Of a stretch of 37,226 bases of DNA, positions 16,652 to 24,929 are shown piece by piece (the first letter of the stretch is position 1; each line of letters starts with the position of its first letter). Origin of the DNA: Kurthia senegalensis (GTDB lineage: Bacteria; Bacillota; Bacilli; Bacillales_A; Planococcaceae). The DNA is taken from contig NZ_HE611065.1 of NCBI RefSeq assembly GCF_000285595.1, positions 86,196 through 123,421 of the forward strand. The letters are read 5' to 3'. The notes below the pieces were generated by a model. That model did not search any database. It worked only from the letters and a program-made list of their open reading frames with translations, and was not told where the DNA came from. A program made the translations under genes and the position numbers.

Positions 16652-17758
16652 TTACAATACTTTTTTCACTGTTTTTCCTGACATATGATAATACAAAACA
16701 TTTTTCTTTAAAAATAATTTACTAACAGGTTTTTTCACGATAACTTTTATCGATTTCCCGGTAGATGATATATTTGCTAAGTACCCATTGTTCGAATAGT
16801 TACTGAAGTAAATTTTCCCTTTATAATATTGAATGTATTGAACACGCGTTTTCGCAATACGTTTATGCTTATTCGTTTTCATATTAAATGAATACAAATA
16901 TTGGTGATCTGAATCATTCGCATAATATAAAGTCGTCCCATTTTGCGTTAAAGAAGACGTATTTTTAAGAAAATCAAATTTCGTATTCGTTGCTTTCGGA
17001 TAATTTATCCCTTTATCTGCTTGATGGTCACGATTCAACATTTTGTCACTTAATAAAAAGTATTTGTATGACACTTGATTTGCAATATTCGGTACAGGAT
17101 CGTTCCACGTAACGTCTAAATTGTACCAAGAACCGTCCACTTTTACTTTATTCCAAGCATGTCGTAATCCATTTGCATTTCCCGTAACGTAGTACGTCTG
17201 GAAACCTAATTTTTTTAACATATAGTAGGCTGTGCTTGCGTATCCTTGACAAACGGCTTGTTTATTCAGTGCAACGCCGTACATACTATAACGATCCGTC
17301 GTTAATCCACCGTAACGAGTGTTTAACACGATATAATCATTCACTGCTTTTATGCGGTCCACATCCGTTTTATATGTTTTTTTGATTTTTGCTACTTCGG
17401 CATCTAATAATTTTGTTGCACGAGCATTTTTATTTTTCGTCGTATAATATTTAAATTGATACGTTAAGTTTGTCGTATTGCTATTCGCTACGCTAGAAGC
17501 CGAATAACCGTAGCTGCTAAGCGTACTTAAAACAGTCCCCTCTGTTTGAATCGCTTTGTTAATCACTGCATTAAAATCAATTTTCTTACCCGTATACGTA
17601 ATGGAGTAATTTGAATTTAAATTCACCATAGACCTTTGAACTTCTTTAATTAATTGTTGTTCGGTAGTGACAGTTTTTGCAAATGCCGACGTCGTAATCG
17701 AGCTACTCCATAACATAAAGCAAGCTGCTGTACTTACGAGCCATTTTCGTTTTTTCAT
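16652..17758 (-). CDS. Secreted transglutaminase-like protein with C-terminal propeller-like region
   Basis: 368 residues with a Sec signal peptide (about 1-27, cleavage after AFA). The transglutaminase-like cysteine-protease fold shows the full triad: Cys170 (QAVCQGYAS), His200 (GLRHAWNKV) and Asp215 (YNLDVTWNDP). Residues about 270-368 hold short repeats (TTLYYAND, YLYSFNMKT, KIYFSNYS, NVLYYHMSG) like those of DUF5050-type beta-propeller blades. It is probably a cell-surface enzyme acting on wall or protein peptides; the substrate is unknown. ATG 17758 follows AAAGGAGT. It is a single-gene unit with its own promoter and terminator, and lies where B. subtilis yqfX would be, without being that gene. 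Confidence 0.85.
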   Translation of the reverse strand: MKKRKWLVSTAACFMLWSSSITTSAFAKTVTTEQQLIKEVQRSMVNLNSNYSITYTGKKIDFNAVINKAIQTEGTVLSTLSSYGYSASSVANSNTTNLTYQFKYYTTKNKNARATKLLDAEVAKIKKTYKTDVDRIKAVNDYIVLNTRYGGLTTDRYSMYGVALNKQAVCQGYASTAYYMLKKLGFQTYYVTGNANGLRHAWNKVKVDGSWYNLDVTWNDPVPNIANQVSYKYFLLSDKMLNRDHQADKGINYPKATNTKFDFLKNTSSLTQNGTTLYYANDSDHQYLYSFNMKTNKHKRIAKTRVQYIQYYKGKIYFSNYSNNGYLANISSTGKSIKVIVKKPVSKLFLKKNVLYYHMSGKTVKKVL

Positions 17759-18062
17759 GTCACTTACACTCCTTTGTAATTATTAACCTTATAAAACAAG
17801 GACTTTTATTTTTATATTATTTTTTATTAAAAGGTTATTTAGAATCATTTAACTTATACTTAAATTATGAGTTAAGTACCTCTTATTTGTCAAAGTCCCC
17901 TTCTAGAACGAACCTCTTATTTCGAGTAAATTTTTCAGACTTTTCTAACCTACGCGTCTCCAAAATTAGTTCTTTAGACCTTTATATTGCAAATAAATTG
18001 CATTTTCTAACAAAATTTAACTTGTATACGCTTCAAAACAATAATTCATTTCTACGTCTATA
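17759..18062. other. AT-rich intergenic region upstream of the transglutaminase gene
   Basis: About 300 bp without any gene that I can support. It contains the transglutaminase promoter and two direct copies of ACCTCTTATTT (17878-17888 and 17912-17922, plus-strand reading, 34 bp apart), one overlapping the -35 element. The rest looks featureless. Confidence 0.65.
17864..17893 (-). promoter_or_regulatory. Promoter of the transglutaminase gene
   Basis: Perfect -35 TTGACA (17888-17893) and CATAAT (17864-17869) with an 18-bp spacer on the minus strand, leaving an untranslated leader of about 100 nt. Confidence 0.65.
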
Positions 18063-18096
18063 AAAAACCTTGAAACCGGTTGGTTTCAAGGTTTTT
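18063..18096 (-). terminator. Terminator of the znuC-znuB-zur operon
   Basis: Perfect 15-bp stem AAAAACCTTGAAACC / GGTTTCAAGGTTTTT with GGTT loop, 12 nt after the zur stop; T-rich on the minus strand. Confidence 0.9.
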
Positions 18097-18107
18097 CAAA
18101 TCTTTTA

Positions 18108-18518
18108 TTATTGACAGTTCGGACATTTTCCGTAAATTTCGAATTTATGTCCTTCTATTTCATATCCTGGTAGTTGTTGTTGTAAAAAATCCATCGGGCA
18201 TAAATGAATTTCTGTAATATTGCCACATTCCATACAAATAAAATGGTGATGATGATGTTCAGTTTCACAATGCATCCGAAAATGTCTTTCACCAGAAAGC
18301 TCTGTTTCTTCTAAAATACCGATAGAAACAAACGTTGATAAGTTACGGTAAATCGTATCATAGCTCATTCCTGGATAATCTTTTTTCATTACATCTAAAA
18401 GGTCTCGCGCAGTTAAATACTTTTCGCTATCTGCAAACATCTCTAATATTTGCTCGCGTTTATCTGTCTTTTTAAATCCTTGGTCTTTCAAAATATCCCA
18501 TGCTTTTGATACATTCAT
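18108..18518 (-). CDS. zur: Fur-family zinc uptake repressor Zur
   Basis: DNA-binding metalloregulator, 136 residues: winged helix (about 1-80, with [13 protein letters not shown] as recognition helix region) and a dimerisation domain with a His-rich metal site ETEHHHHHF and two structural zinc pairs, CMEC (95-98) and CPNC (132-135). The Fur family includes PerR, Fur and Zur; I call Zur because it is the third gene of a zinc-transporter operon and matches the B. subtilis yqfV position. ATG 18518 is preceded by AAGGAGT. It starts 24 nt after znuB and is probably self-regulated through the site before znuC. Confidence 0.9.
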   Translation of the reverse strand: MNVSKAWDILKDQGFKKTDKREQILEMFADSEKYLTARDLLDVMKKDYPGMSYDTIYRNLSTFVSIGILEETELSGERHFRMHCETEHHHHHFICMECGNITEIHLCPMDFLQQQLPGYEIEGHKFEIYGKCPNCQ

Positions 18519-18542
18519 TTTCCGTTACTCCTTCCAATTTTT

Positions 18543-19385
18543 CTAGCTCACTTTAGACGTTTTCAACTTATTGATTAACATGACAACTAATAAAATAATA
18601 ATGGACGTTATGACAATCGTACCGCCTGGTGCTAAATCTAAATAAAACGCACTTACAAGTCCAACAATAACGGATATTTCACCGAATACCATAGAATAAA
18701 TCACCATATGTTTAAAACTTTTCGCTACTCTCATCGCAGCAGCAACTGGCAACGTAATTAAAGACGATACGAGTAAAATGCCGACGATACGCATACTCGC
18801 TGCAATAACAAGTGCTGTAATAATCATAAAGAGCATTTGAATATGCTTCGTTTTCAACCCACTTGCTCGTGCGTAATCTCCGTCAAAAGAAGACACGAAT
18901 AGCTCTTTATAAAAAGCAAATATAAATAAACAAACGATCAAGGCGATGCCTATAACAATCCATAAATCTTGGCGGCTCACTGCTGAGACAGAGCCGAATA
19001 AATAACTAAATAAATCCGTTGAAAACCCTTGTGCTAGTGAAATAAAAATAGCACTTAATCCTAATCCCGCAGACATAATAATCGGAATCGCAAGCTCTGA
19101 AAAGTGTTTGTACACGACGCGTAACTTTTCAATAAGTACCGATCCGAGAACCGCTGAACCAATTCCTAAATAAAGTGGATTCAACGTCGCAAGTCCAACG
19201 AACGTCTGTGATAAATATAAGCTACCTGCAATCCCTGCAAGCGTCACATGGCTCAACGCATCTGCAATGAGAGATAATCTTCGTACGACGATAAACACGC
19301 CAAGAAGTGGTGCTAATAAACCTATTACCATACCTGATAAAAAGGCATTTTGTAAAAAATCATATTGGAAAATGGAAGAAATCAT
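18543..19385 (-). CDS. znuB: Zinc ABC transporter permease (ZnuB/AdcB-type)
   Basis: ABC-3 family metal permease, 280 residues, about eight or nine transmembrane helices. The family's N-terminal region ALLGVFIVVRRLSLIADALSHVTLAGIAG, where the permease contacts the ATPase, is well kept. Substrate zinc is inferred from the neighbouring zur. ATG 19385 overlaps the znuC stop by 4 nt (ATGA), so translation is coupled. No solute-binding protein (ZnuA) gene is in this window; it must be elsewhere. Confidence 0.92.
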   Translation of the reverse strand: MISSIFQYDFLQNAFLSGMVIGLLAPLLGVFIVVRRLSLIADALSHVTLAGIAGSLYLSQTFVGLATLNPLYLGIGSAVLGSVLIEKLRVVYKHFSELAIPIIMSAGLGLSAIFISLAQGFSTDLFSYLFGSVSAVSRQDLWIVIGIALIVCLFIFAFYKELFVSSFDGDYARASGLKTKHIQMLFMIITALVIAASMRIVGILLVSSLITLPVAAAMRVAKSFKHMVIYSMVFGEISVIVGLVSAFYLDLAPGGTIVITSIIILLVVMLINKLKTSKVS

Positions 19386-20137
19386 CTCGTTCCCTCCTGT
19401 TGCACAGAATAACTATACCATGTGCTTATTTCTTCTTTCGTTAACGCTTCGTACCCTTCTTTCGAGCCGAAGTAATGTATTTTCCCATTGAGACACGCTA
19501 CTTTCGTAATATCTTTTTCAATGACATTTAAATCATGTGTCACGAGAATGAGTGTCATATGAAGTTCACGATTTAGTTTTTCCATTAGCGCGTAAAAGAT
19601 CGCAACATTTTCTCGGTCAATGCCGACTGTTGGTTCATCTAAAATAAGCATTTTCGGTTTAGAAATCAATGCTCTTGCAATGAAAACACGTTGTTGTTGT
19701 CCACCCGATAATTCTCCGATATTGCGATTTTTAAAGGAGCGCATATCTACCGCTTCAAGCGCTTCATCAATCAACTGTTCTTGATTTGCTGCACGGCGTT
19801 TGAACAACCCGAGCTTTTTCGTTAAGCCACTCGCAACGACTTCTTTTACTGTCGCTGGGAATCCACCGTTAAATGCATTTGATTTTTGAGAAACGTAACC
19901 AATCCATTCTCTATTTTTAAATTTAGAAGCCGTTTCTCCGAAAAGTCGAATTTTTCCTTCTGTTGGCTTTAAGAGCCCTAATATTATTTTAAGAAGTGTT
20001 GATTTCCCTGAGCCATTCGGTCCGAGCAGCGCGATATAGTCGCCTTGCTCAACCGACATGGAGAGGTCTTTCAATACTTTTGTTTGTTCATATTGAAATG
20101 AAATATTTTGCAACTCGATCAAGGGTTGCTTACTCAT
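19382..20137 (-). CDS. znuC: Zinc ABC transporter ATP-binding protein (ZnuC/AdcC-type)
   Basis: ATPase of the metal importer, 251 residues. Walker A GPNGSGKST (39-47), signature ELSGGQQQR, Walker B MLILDEPT with the following VGIDRE, and switch VTHDLNV are intact. The start ATG 20137 has only a weak ribosome site (AGAAAG/GAAG), the poorest in the operon. First gene of znuC-znuB-zur; a Zur-box-like site lies 20 bp upstream. Confidence 0.93.
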   Translation of the reverse strand: MSKQPLIELQNISFQYEQTKVLKDLSMSVEQGDYIALLGPNGSGKSTLLKIILGLLKPTEGKIRLFGETASKFKNREWIGYVSQKSNAFNGGFPATVKEVVASGLTKKLGLFKRRAANQEQLIDEALEAVDMRSFKNRNIGELSGGQQQRVFIARALISKPKMLILDEPTVGIDRENVAIFYALMEKLNRELHMTLILVTHDLNVIEKDITKVACLNGKIHYFGSKEGYEALTKEEISTWYSYSVQQEGTR

Positions 20138-20157
20138 ATACTTCGCTTCTTTCTAAT

Positions 20158-20172
20158 TCAGAATCATTACGA
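20158..20172 (-). promoter_or_regulatory. Zur-box-like operator upstream of znuC
   Basis: Minus-strand TCGTAATGATTCTGA compared with the Bacillus Zur box TCGTAATnATTACGA: the left half is perfect, the right half matches 5 of 7. It lies around the predicted transcription start, a normal place for repression. Confidence 0.75.
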
Positions 20173-20185
20173 TTTACAAAGATTT

Positions 20186-20214
20186 AGTATAACGGACATT
20201 TAGACTATTGTAAA
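20186..20214 (-). promoter_or_regulatory. Promoter of znuC-znuB-zur
   Basis: TTTACA (20209-20214), 17-bp spacer, TATACT (20186-20191) on the minus strand; the Zur-box-like site begins 14 bp downstream of the -10. Confidence 0.75.
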
Positions 20215-20276
20215 GTAAAACTTCTTGTCTTATAAAAAGTTGTACGTACGCTGATTTATAATAGAAGAAATCCAAT

Positions 20277-20314
20277 AAAAAAACTCGAAATCCTATAGGA
20301 CTTCGAGTTTTTTT
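20277..20314 (-). terminator. Terminator of nfo
   Basis: Stem AAAAAAACTCGAA.TCC / GGA.TTCGAGTTTTTTT with TATA loop, starting 9 nt after the frame-corrected nfo stop at 20324. The spacing supports the corrected reading. Confidence 0.88.
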
Positions 20315-20323
20315 CAAAATAGA

Positions 20324-21210
20324 CTAGCCTCTTAGCGCATCAATTAATTCTTTTTTAAATATGCCTGTACGAAGCATTTCAATTTCGTATAAATAAGGTG
20401 CTTTTTTATTTTTTTATCTTCCCCAACCCATGGAGTTTCTAAAATTTTCGGCACGTTTTCAAATGCTTCGTGATGAACGATTTGATGAAGTGCGTCAAAA
20501 CCAATATGACCAAAGCCAATATTTTCGTGACGGTCCTTATGAGCCCCACGTTCATTTTTACTATCGTTAATATGAAGGACTTTAATGTTTTTCAAGCCGA
20601 TATAATGTTCAAATTCTGCAAGAACACCGTCTAAATCTGTTACGATATCGTATCCTGCATCATGCGTATGACACGTATCAAAGCAAACAGATAAACGATC
20701 ATTATTATGCACACCGTCAAAAATAGCCGCTAACTCTTCAAATGTACGACCACATTCTGACCCTTTACCAGCCATTGTTTCTAATGCAATTTGAACAGGT
20801 GCATCAACCGTTAGCACTTCATTTAATCCTTCAATAATACGTTGAATCCCTACTTCAGCACCTGCACCTACGTGCGCACCTGGATGTAGGACGATTTGTT
20901 TAGCGCCTAATGCTGCTGAACGTTCAATCTCTTTTTGCAAAAATTCTACGCCTAATTCGAACACAGAAGGTTTTGTCGTGTTTGCTAAATTAATAATGTA
21001 CGGGGCATGTACGACTAAATTTTCAATACCGTGTTCTTCCATATGGAATTGACCTTTTGCAATGTTTAATTCTGAAATATCTTTTCGACGCGTGTTTTGT
21101 GGTGCACCTGTGTATACCATCATCGTCGTTGCATTGTATGAAGCTGCTTCTTTACTAGAACCTAAAAGCATCTCTTTCCCACTCATAGATACGTGTGATC
21201 CGATTAACAT
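20324..21210 (-). CDS. nfo: Endonuclease IV (AP endonuclease), frameshifted near the C-terminus as read
   Basis: Repairs abasic sites in DNA as a zinc-dependent TIM-barrel nuclease. Metal-binding motifs are intact: [57 protein letters not shown] and [14 protein letters not shown]. As read, the frame changes after EDKK near residue 264 and stops at 20344. Adding one A to the coding-strand A runs (20409-20415 or 20402-20407) gives [19 protein letters not shown] and a stop at 20324, for 295 residues, the family norm. The reading is also backed by the adjacent terminator. ATG 21210 follows AGGAGGA. Probably a sequence error. Confidence 0.9.
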
Positions 21211-21227
21211 AAAAATTCCTCCTCATA

Positions 21228-21262
21228 AAAAAAGGTTTTTTCATAATGAAAAAACCTTTTTT
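21228..21262 (-). terminator. Terminator of cshB
   Basis: Perfect 16-bp stem AAAAAAGGTTTTTTCA / TGAAAAAACCTTTTTT with a 3-nt loop, 12 nt after the helicase stop; it lies just before the nfo ribosome site. Confidence 0.82.
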
Positions 21263-21274
21263 GTTGTTCAAAGA

Positions 21275-22573
21275 TTAGCGTTGGCGGCGACGTTTACGAC
21301 GTTCCGCTTTTTTCACTTTATCCATTTCCCAACGCATATTACGTTTGTAACCTGGTTTTACTTTTTTCGGTTTACGAACTTTAGATTTCGCAATACGATC
21401 GATTTCGTTCTCTTTACGTTCACGTTTCTCACGTAAATGACGTTCTTTCATATTAACAATCTCACCATTTTTAATATCTTTAGGTTGGAAGGTAATACCG
21501 AATTTTTCTACTTCTACAATACGAGCTTCTTCTGAAGGTTCAAAAATAGTAATAGCTAAACCTTTATTACCGGCACGAGCTGTACGACCGACACGGTGAA
21601 CGAAGAATTCTAAATCTGTAGGTAGTTCATAGTTGATGACGTGAGATACGCCCGGAATATCAATACCACGTGCAGCTAAATCTGTTGCAACGATATATTG
21701 GTATTCAAGGTCGCGTACTTGTTTCATCATTTTTTTACGTTCACGAGGTGTTAAATCACCGTGAATACGTCCGGCTTTAACGCCGTTATGTGATAAGTAG
21801 TTCGCAACGTAATCAGCTTGTTTACGTGTATTCACGAAAATAATCGCTAAATACGGATTAATTGCTTTCACAATCTCTACTAATTTTTCATTTTTCGATT
21901 TAGAACGTGTTGGAATTAAATAAAAATCCAAGTTTTCTGCAACAGGACGTTTGTCATTCATTTCAATATGAATTGGCGCCGTCATATATTTGCGTAAGAA
22001 AGGTTGTAAACTTTCTGGCACAGTCGCAGAGAATACGTACATTTCTAAGTCGTCAGGCATTTGACCAGCAAATTGGTCGATTTCTTCAATGAAACCTAAG
22101 TCGAATGCTAAATCGGCTTCATCTACTACGAGCATAGATACTGTATGCACAAGCAACGCTTGCTCGTTCACTAAATCACGAATACGTCCTGGCGTACCTA
22201 CGACGATTTGAGGTTGTGTTTTTAGTTTATCGATTGAGCGTTGTTTATCTGTACCACCAATGAATAATTTCGTTTGGATTTCTGTACCTTCTACTAATTT
22301 TGTTAGTTCCGCATGAATTTGAGTTGCTAATTCACGAGTTGGTGCTGTTACAACAGCTTGTACTTCTTGTTTTGTTTCTACGATACGTTGTACGATTGGG
22401 ATTAAGAAACTATGTGTTTTCCCTGTACCTGTATGCGCCTGTCCGATTGCACTTTTACCTTTTAAAATTAAAGGAATCATTTCTTTTTGAATCGGTGTTG
22501 GTTCTGTGAAACCTAATTTTGCAATAGCTTCACGCAAAAATGGCTTGAATTGATAATCTGTGTACTTTGACAT
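21275..22573 (-). CDS. cshB: DEAD-box ATP-dependent RNA helicase (CshB-like)
   Basis: RNA helicase linked to ribosome assembly, RNA decay and cold growth. 432 residues: Q motif (FKPFLREAIAKLGFTEPTPIQ), motif I AHTGTGKT, Ia PTRELATQ, II DEAD (VVDEADLAFD), III SAT, then the second RecA domain with IFVNTRKQAD, ATDLAARGID and HRVGRTARAG. A basic C-terminal tail (about 375-432, rich in K and R) is typical of CshB and probably binds RNA. ATG 22573 is preceded by AAGGAGTG. The gene lies in the yqfR position. Confidence 0.95.
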   Translation of the reverse strand: MSKYTDYQFKPFLREAIAKLGFTEPTPIQKEMIPLILKGKSAIGQAHTGTGKTHSFLIPIVQRIVETKQEVQAVVTAPTRELATQIHAELTKLVEGTEIQTKLFIGGTDKQRSIDKLKTQPQIVVGTPGRIRDLVNEQALLVHTVSMLVVDEADLAFDLGFIEEIDQFAGQMPDDLEMYVFSATVPESLQPFLRKYMTAPIHIEMNDKRPVAENLDFYLIPTRSKSKNEKLVEIVKAINPYLAIIFVNTRKQADYVANYLSHNGVKAGRIHGDLTPRERKKMMKQVRDLEYQYIVATDLAARGIDIPGVSHVINYELPTDLEFFVHRVGRTARAGNKGLAITIFEPSEEARIVEVEKFGITFQPKDIKNGEIVNMKERHLREKRERKENEIDRIAKSKVRKPKKVKPGYKRNMRWEMDKVKKAERRKRRRQR

Positions 22574-22609
22574 TTCGTCACTCCTTACTTCATTCCTTCA
22601 TTGTAACAT

Positions 22610-22617
22610 GATTTGAT
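22610..22617 (-). promoter_or_regulatory. Possible -10 element for cshB
   Basis: TGTTACAAT on the minus strand is an extended -10-like element about 37 bp before the start; no good -35 was found. Confidence 0.35.
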
Positions 22618-22687
22618 TGTATTATCCATTTGTGTATTCTCTATTTTTTCTTTGATTTTCGTCAATAAAATCTTATTTTCGAAAACT

Positions 22688-22716
22688 TTGTATAACGTAA
22701 AAACGTTCGATATAAT
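22688..22716 (+). promoter_or_regulatory. ispH promoter
   Basis: TTGTAT (22688-22693), 17-bp spacer and consensus TATAAT (22711-22716), 63 bp before the ispH start. Confidence 0.75.
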
Positions 22717-22779
22717 AGAAAAGAAGAATGGGTTAGAAAAAAGTATGATTTCTCCCAATTCGAAAGGAGTTTCTTATAT

Positions 22780-23747
22780 ATGCAAGTTAAAAAAATTACC
22801 CCGCGTGGATACTGCTACGGTGTCGTTGATGCGATGGTCATCGCTCGTAACGCAGCACTCGACAAAACATTACCTAGACCAATTTTCATTTTAGGGATGA
22901 TCGTTCATAACAAACACGTAACAGATGCCTTTGAAGAAGATGGTATCATTACTTTAGATGGACCGAACCGCATGGAAATATTACAAAAAGTTGAAAGTGG
23001 TACGGTTATTTTTACCGCACACGGTGTTTCACCAGAAGTTCGCGAACTAGCGCGTCAAAAAGGATTAGTGTCCATCGATGCAACGTGCCCCGATGTGACA
23101 GTGACACATGATTTAATCGCTGAAAAAACAAAAGAAGGCTACGATATTATTTATATCGGTAAAAAAATCACCCTGAACCAGAAGGCGCAATCGGCGTCGC
23201 ACCTGAACACGTTCACCTCGTTCAAAATGTAGCGGATATTGAAGAGCTTCATTTAACAAACGATAAATTACTCGTGACAAACCAAACGACGATGAGTCAA
23301 TGGGACGTTGTGAGCTTAATGGAAACATTAAAATTGAAATATCCAACGATTCAAGTACACGAAGAAATTTGTCTTGCAACGCAAGTACGACAAGAAGCTG
23401 TCGCAAATCAAGCTGGTGAAGCAGATTTACTAATCGTTGTTGGGGATCCACGTAGTAATAATTCAAATCGTTTAACACAAGTATCAGAAGAAATCGCAGG
23501 TACGACGTCTTATCGTATTTCTGATTTATCAGAGCTACAATTAGACTGGTTGCAAGGTATTGAAACTGTTGCTGTAACGGCTGGTGCTTCTACACCAACA
23601 CCTATCGTTAAAGAAGTGATTAAATTTTTAGAGCAGTACGAAGAGAATGACCCTGCTACACATATTATTGAACGTACAGTTACATTAAGTAAAATTTTAC
23701 CGAAAATTAAAGAACCAAAACCAGTCGATCGTATTGAACCATATTAA
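22780..23747 (+). CDS. ispH: 4-hydroxy-3-methylbut-2-enyl diphosphate reductase, frameshifted as read
   Basis: Last enzyme of the methylerythritol-phosphate route, making IPP and DMAPP with a [4Fe-4S] cluster. The three cluster cysteines are present in the corrected chain: Cys12 (RGYCYGV), Cys103 (DATCPDV) and Cys198 (EEICLATQ). The reading breaks after YIGKK at a run of seven A (23161-23167). One more A restores [10 protein letters not shown], the conserved His-Pro-Glu region of the active site, and a chain of about 322 residues. As read, the parts are 22780-23232 and a remainder ending 23747. ATG 22780 follows AAAGGAG. Since IspG is intact and the pathway is expected to be essential, sequence error is much more likely than loss. 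Confidence 0.92.
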
Positions 23748-23766
23748 AATCGATCATAAAAGAACC

Positions 23767-23803
23767 AAAAAGGAAGCCTTTAAATACAAGGCTTCCTTTT
23801 TTT
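23767..23803. terminator. Bidirectional terminator between ispH and the NIF3 gene
   Basis: Perfect 14-bp stem AAAAAGGAAGCCTT / AAGGCTTCCTTTTT, 7-nt loop, serving the two convergent genes. Confidence 0.88.
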
Positions 23804-23805
23804 AA

Positions 23806-24927
23806 TTAAAGAAATTGAAATGGTTCTGTAGAAAGTGTAGACGGCATAAACTCTACAGCGAGACGTTGTTCTTCACATAAAGTCACCATTTTTTCTGCGA
23901 CGCCTTTTTTCATCACACTTTCAACATGATGACCTGGATCTACAACATGTAGTCCAATCGCTTCAGCATCTTGCGCAACGTGAAAATAAAGGTCGCCCGT
24001 TACGTAAACATCTGCTCCTGCTCGTTTCGCAGATTGGATGTATTTATTTCCATCCCCGCCGAGTACAGCTACTTTTCGTACTTCATCTGTCAAATCGCCC
24101 ACGACACGAACTGCAGGTACGTGGAAATTTTCTTTCACATGCTCTGCAAATTGTTTCAATGTCATCGGTTGTTCTAACTTCCCGATTCTACCGAGCCCCA
24201 TCGTTTTGGCAGGTGTATCAAGTAAAAACAAATCAAATGCTACTTCTTCGTATGGATGTGTTTGGTGCATACTACGAAGCACTTTGTTTTTACTTGATTC
24301 TGGGACAACTACTTCTACTTTTTCTTCCGCTTCCATATGTAAGCGGCCGATTTTTCCACTATGAGGATTCGCTTGCTCTAGCGCTTTAAAACGTCCGACA
24401 CCTTCTGTTGTAAAGCTACAATTATCATAATTTCCTAACTGTCCCGCGCCGGCCCCGGCCAAAGCTTGACGTAATGCATCTGCATGACTTTTCGGTACGT
24501 ATACAGCGAGTTTATAAAGTGCTTCAAAATAGCTCGGTACGAGTACTTCACATTGTTGCAACTTCAAAGCATCTGCTAATAAATCATTTACGCCGCCATC
24601 GGCTACATCTAAATTCGTATGCGCTGCATACACGGCAATATCGTGTTTAATTAATGTTTCAAAAAGCTTTCCTTGTGGTGTATCAGTACGTAAGTTGGCT
24701 AATTTGCGGAAAATAGGTGGATGATGTGCAATAATTAATTCACATTGCTTTGCGATTGCTTCTTGTACAACCTCCATCGTCACGTCTAACGTTACGAGAA
24801 CTTTCGATACCGGTTTATTCAACGTACCGACTGCTAAACCAATCGGATCCCCATCCATTGCAGCTATTTTTTTCGGAGACCAACTTTCAAAAATCTGAAT
24901 GATTTGTTGACCATTTGTTTGCTTCAT
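23806..24927 (-). CDS. yqfO: Nif3-like dinuclear metal centre protein (YqfO)
   Basis: NIF3-family protein, 373 residues, often annotated as GTP cyclohydrolase 1 type 2; the biochemical role remains unsettled. N-terminal and C-terminal NIF3 halves (metal ligands in IIAHHPPIFRKL near residue 65, AAHTNLD near 103, and VDPGHHVES near 325) flank a PII-like insert (about 130-230, YKLAVYVPKSHADALRQALAG), the usual Firmicute architecture. ATG 24927 lies 2 nt past the trmK stop; no clear ribosome site is seen, so translation is probably coupled to trmK. Confidence 0.93.
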   Translation of the reverse strand: MKQTNGQQIIQIFESWSPKKIAAMDGDPIGLAVGTLNKPVSKVLVTLDVTMEVVQEAIAKQCELIIAHHPPIFRKLANLRTDTPQGKLFETLIKHDIAVYAAHTNLDVADGGVNDLLADALKLQQCEVLVPSYFEALYKLAVYVPKSHADALRQALAGAGAGQLGNYDNCSFTTEGVGRFKALEQANPHSGKIGRLHMEAEEKVEVVVPESSKNKVLRSMHQTHPYEEVAFDLFLLDTPAKTMGLGRIGKLEQPMTLKQFAEHVKENFHVPAVRVVGDLTDEVRKVAVLGGDGNKYIQSAKRAGADVYVTGDLYFHVAQDAEAIGLHVVDPGHHVESVMKKGVAEKMVTLCEEQRLAVEFMPSTLSTEPFQFL

Positions 24928-24929
24928 AT

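Noticed and set aside
20225-20262. Plus-strand promoter for a small RNA (TATAAT at 20257-20262)
   Set aside because: No -35 hexamer at a workable distance, and the only thing downstream is the nfo terminator.
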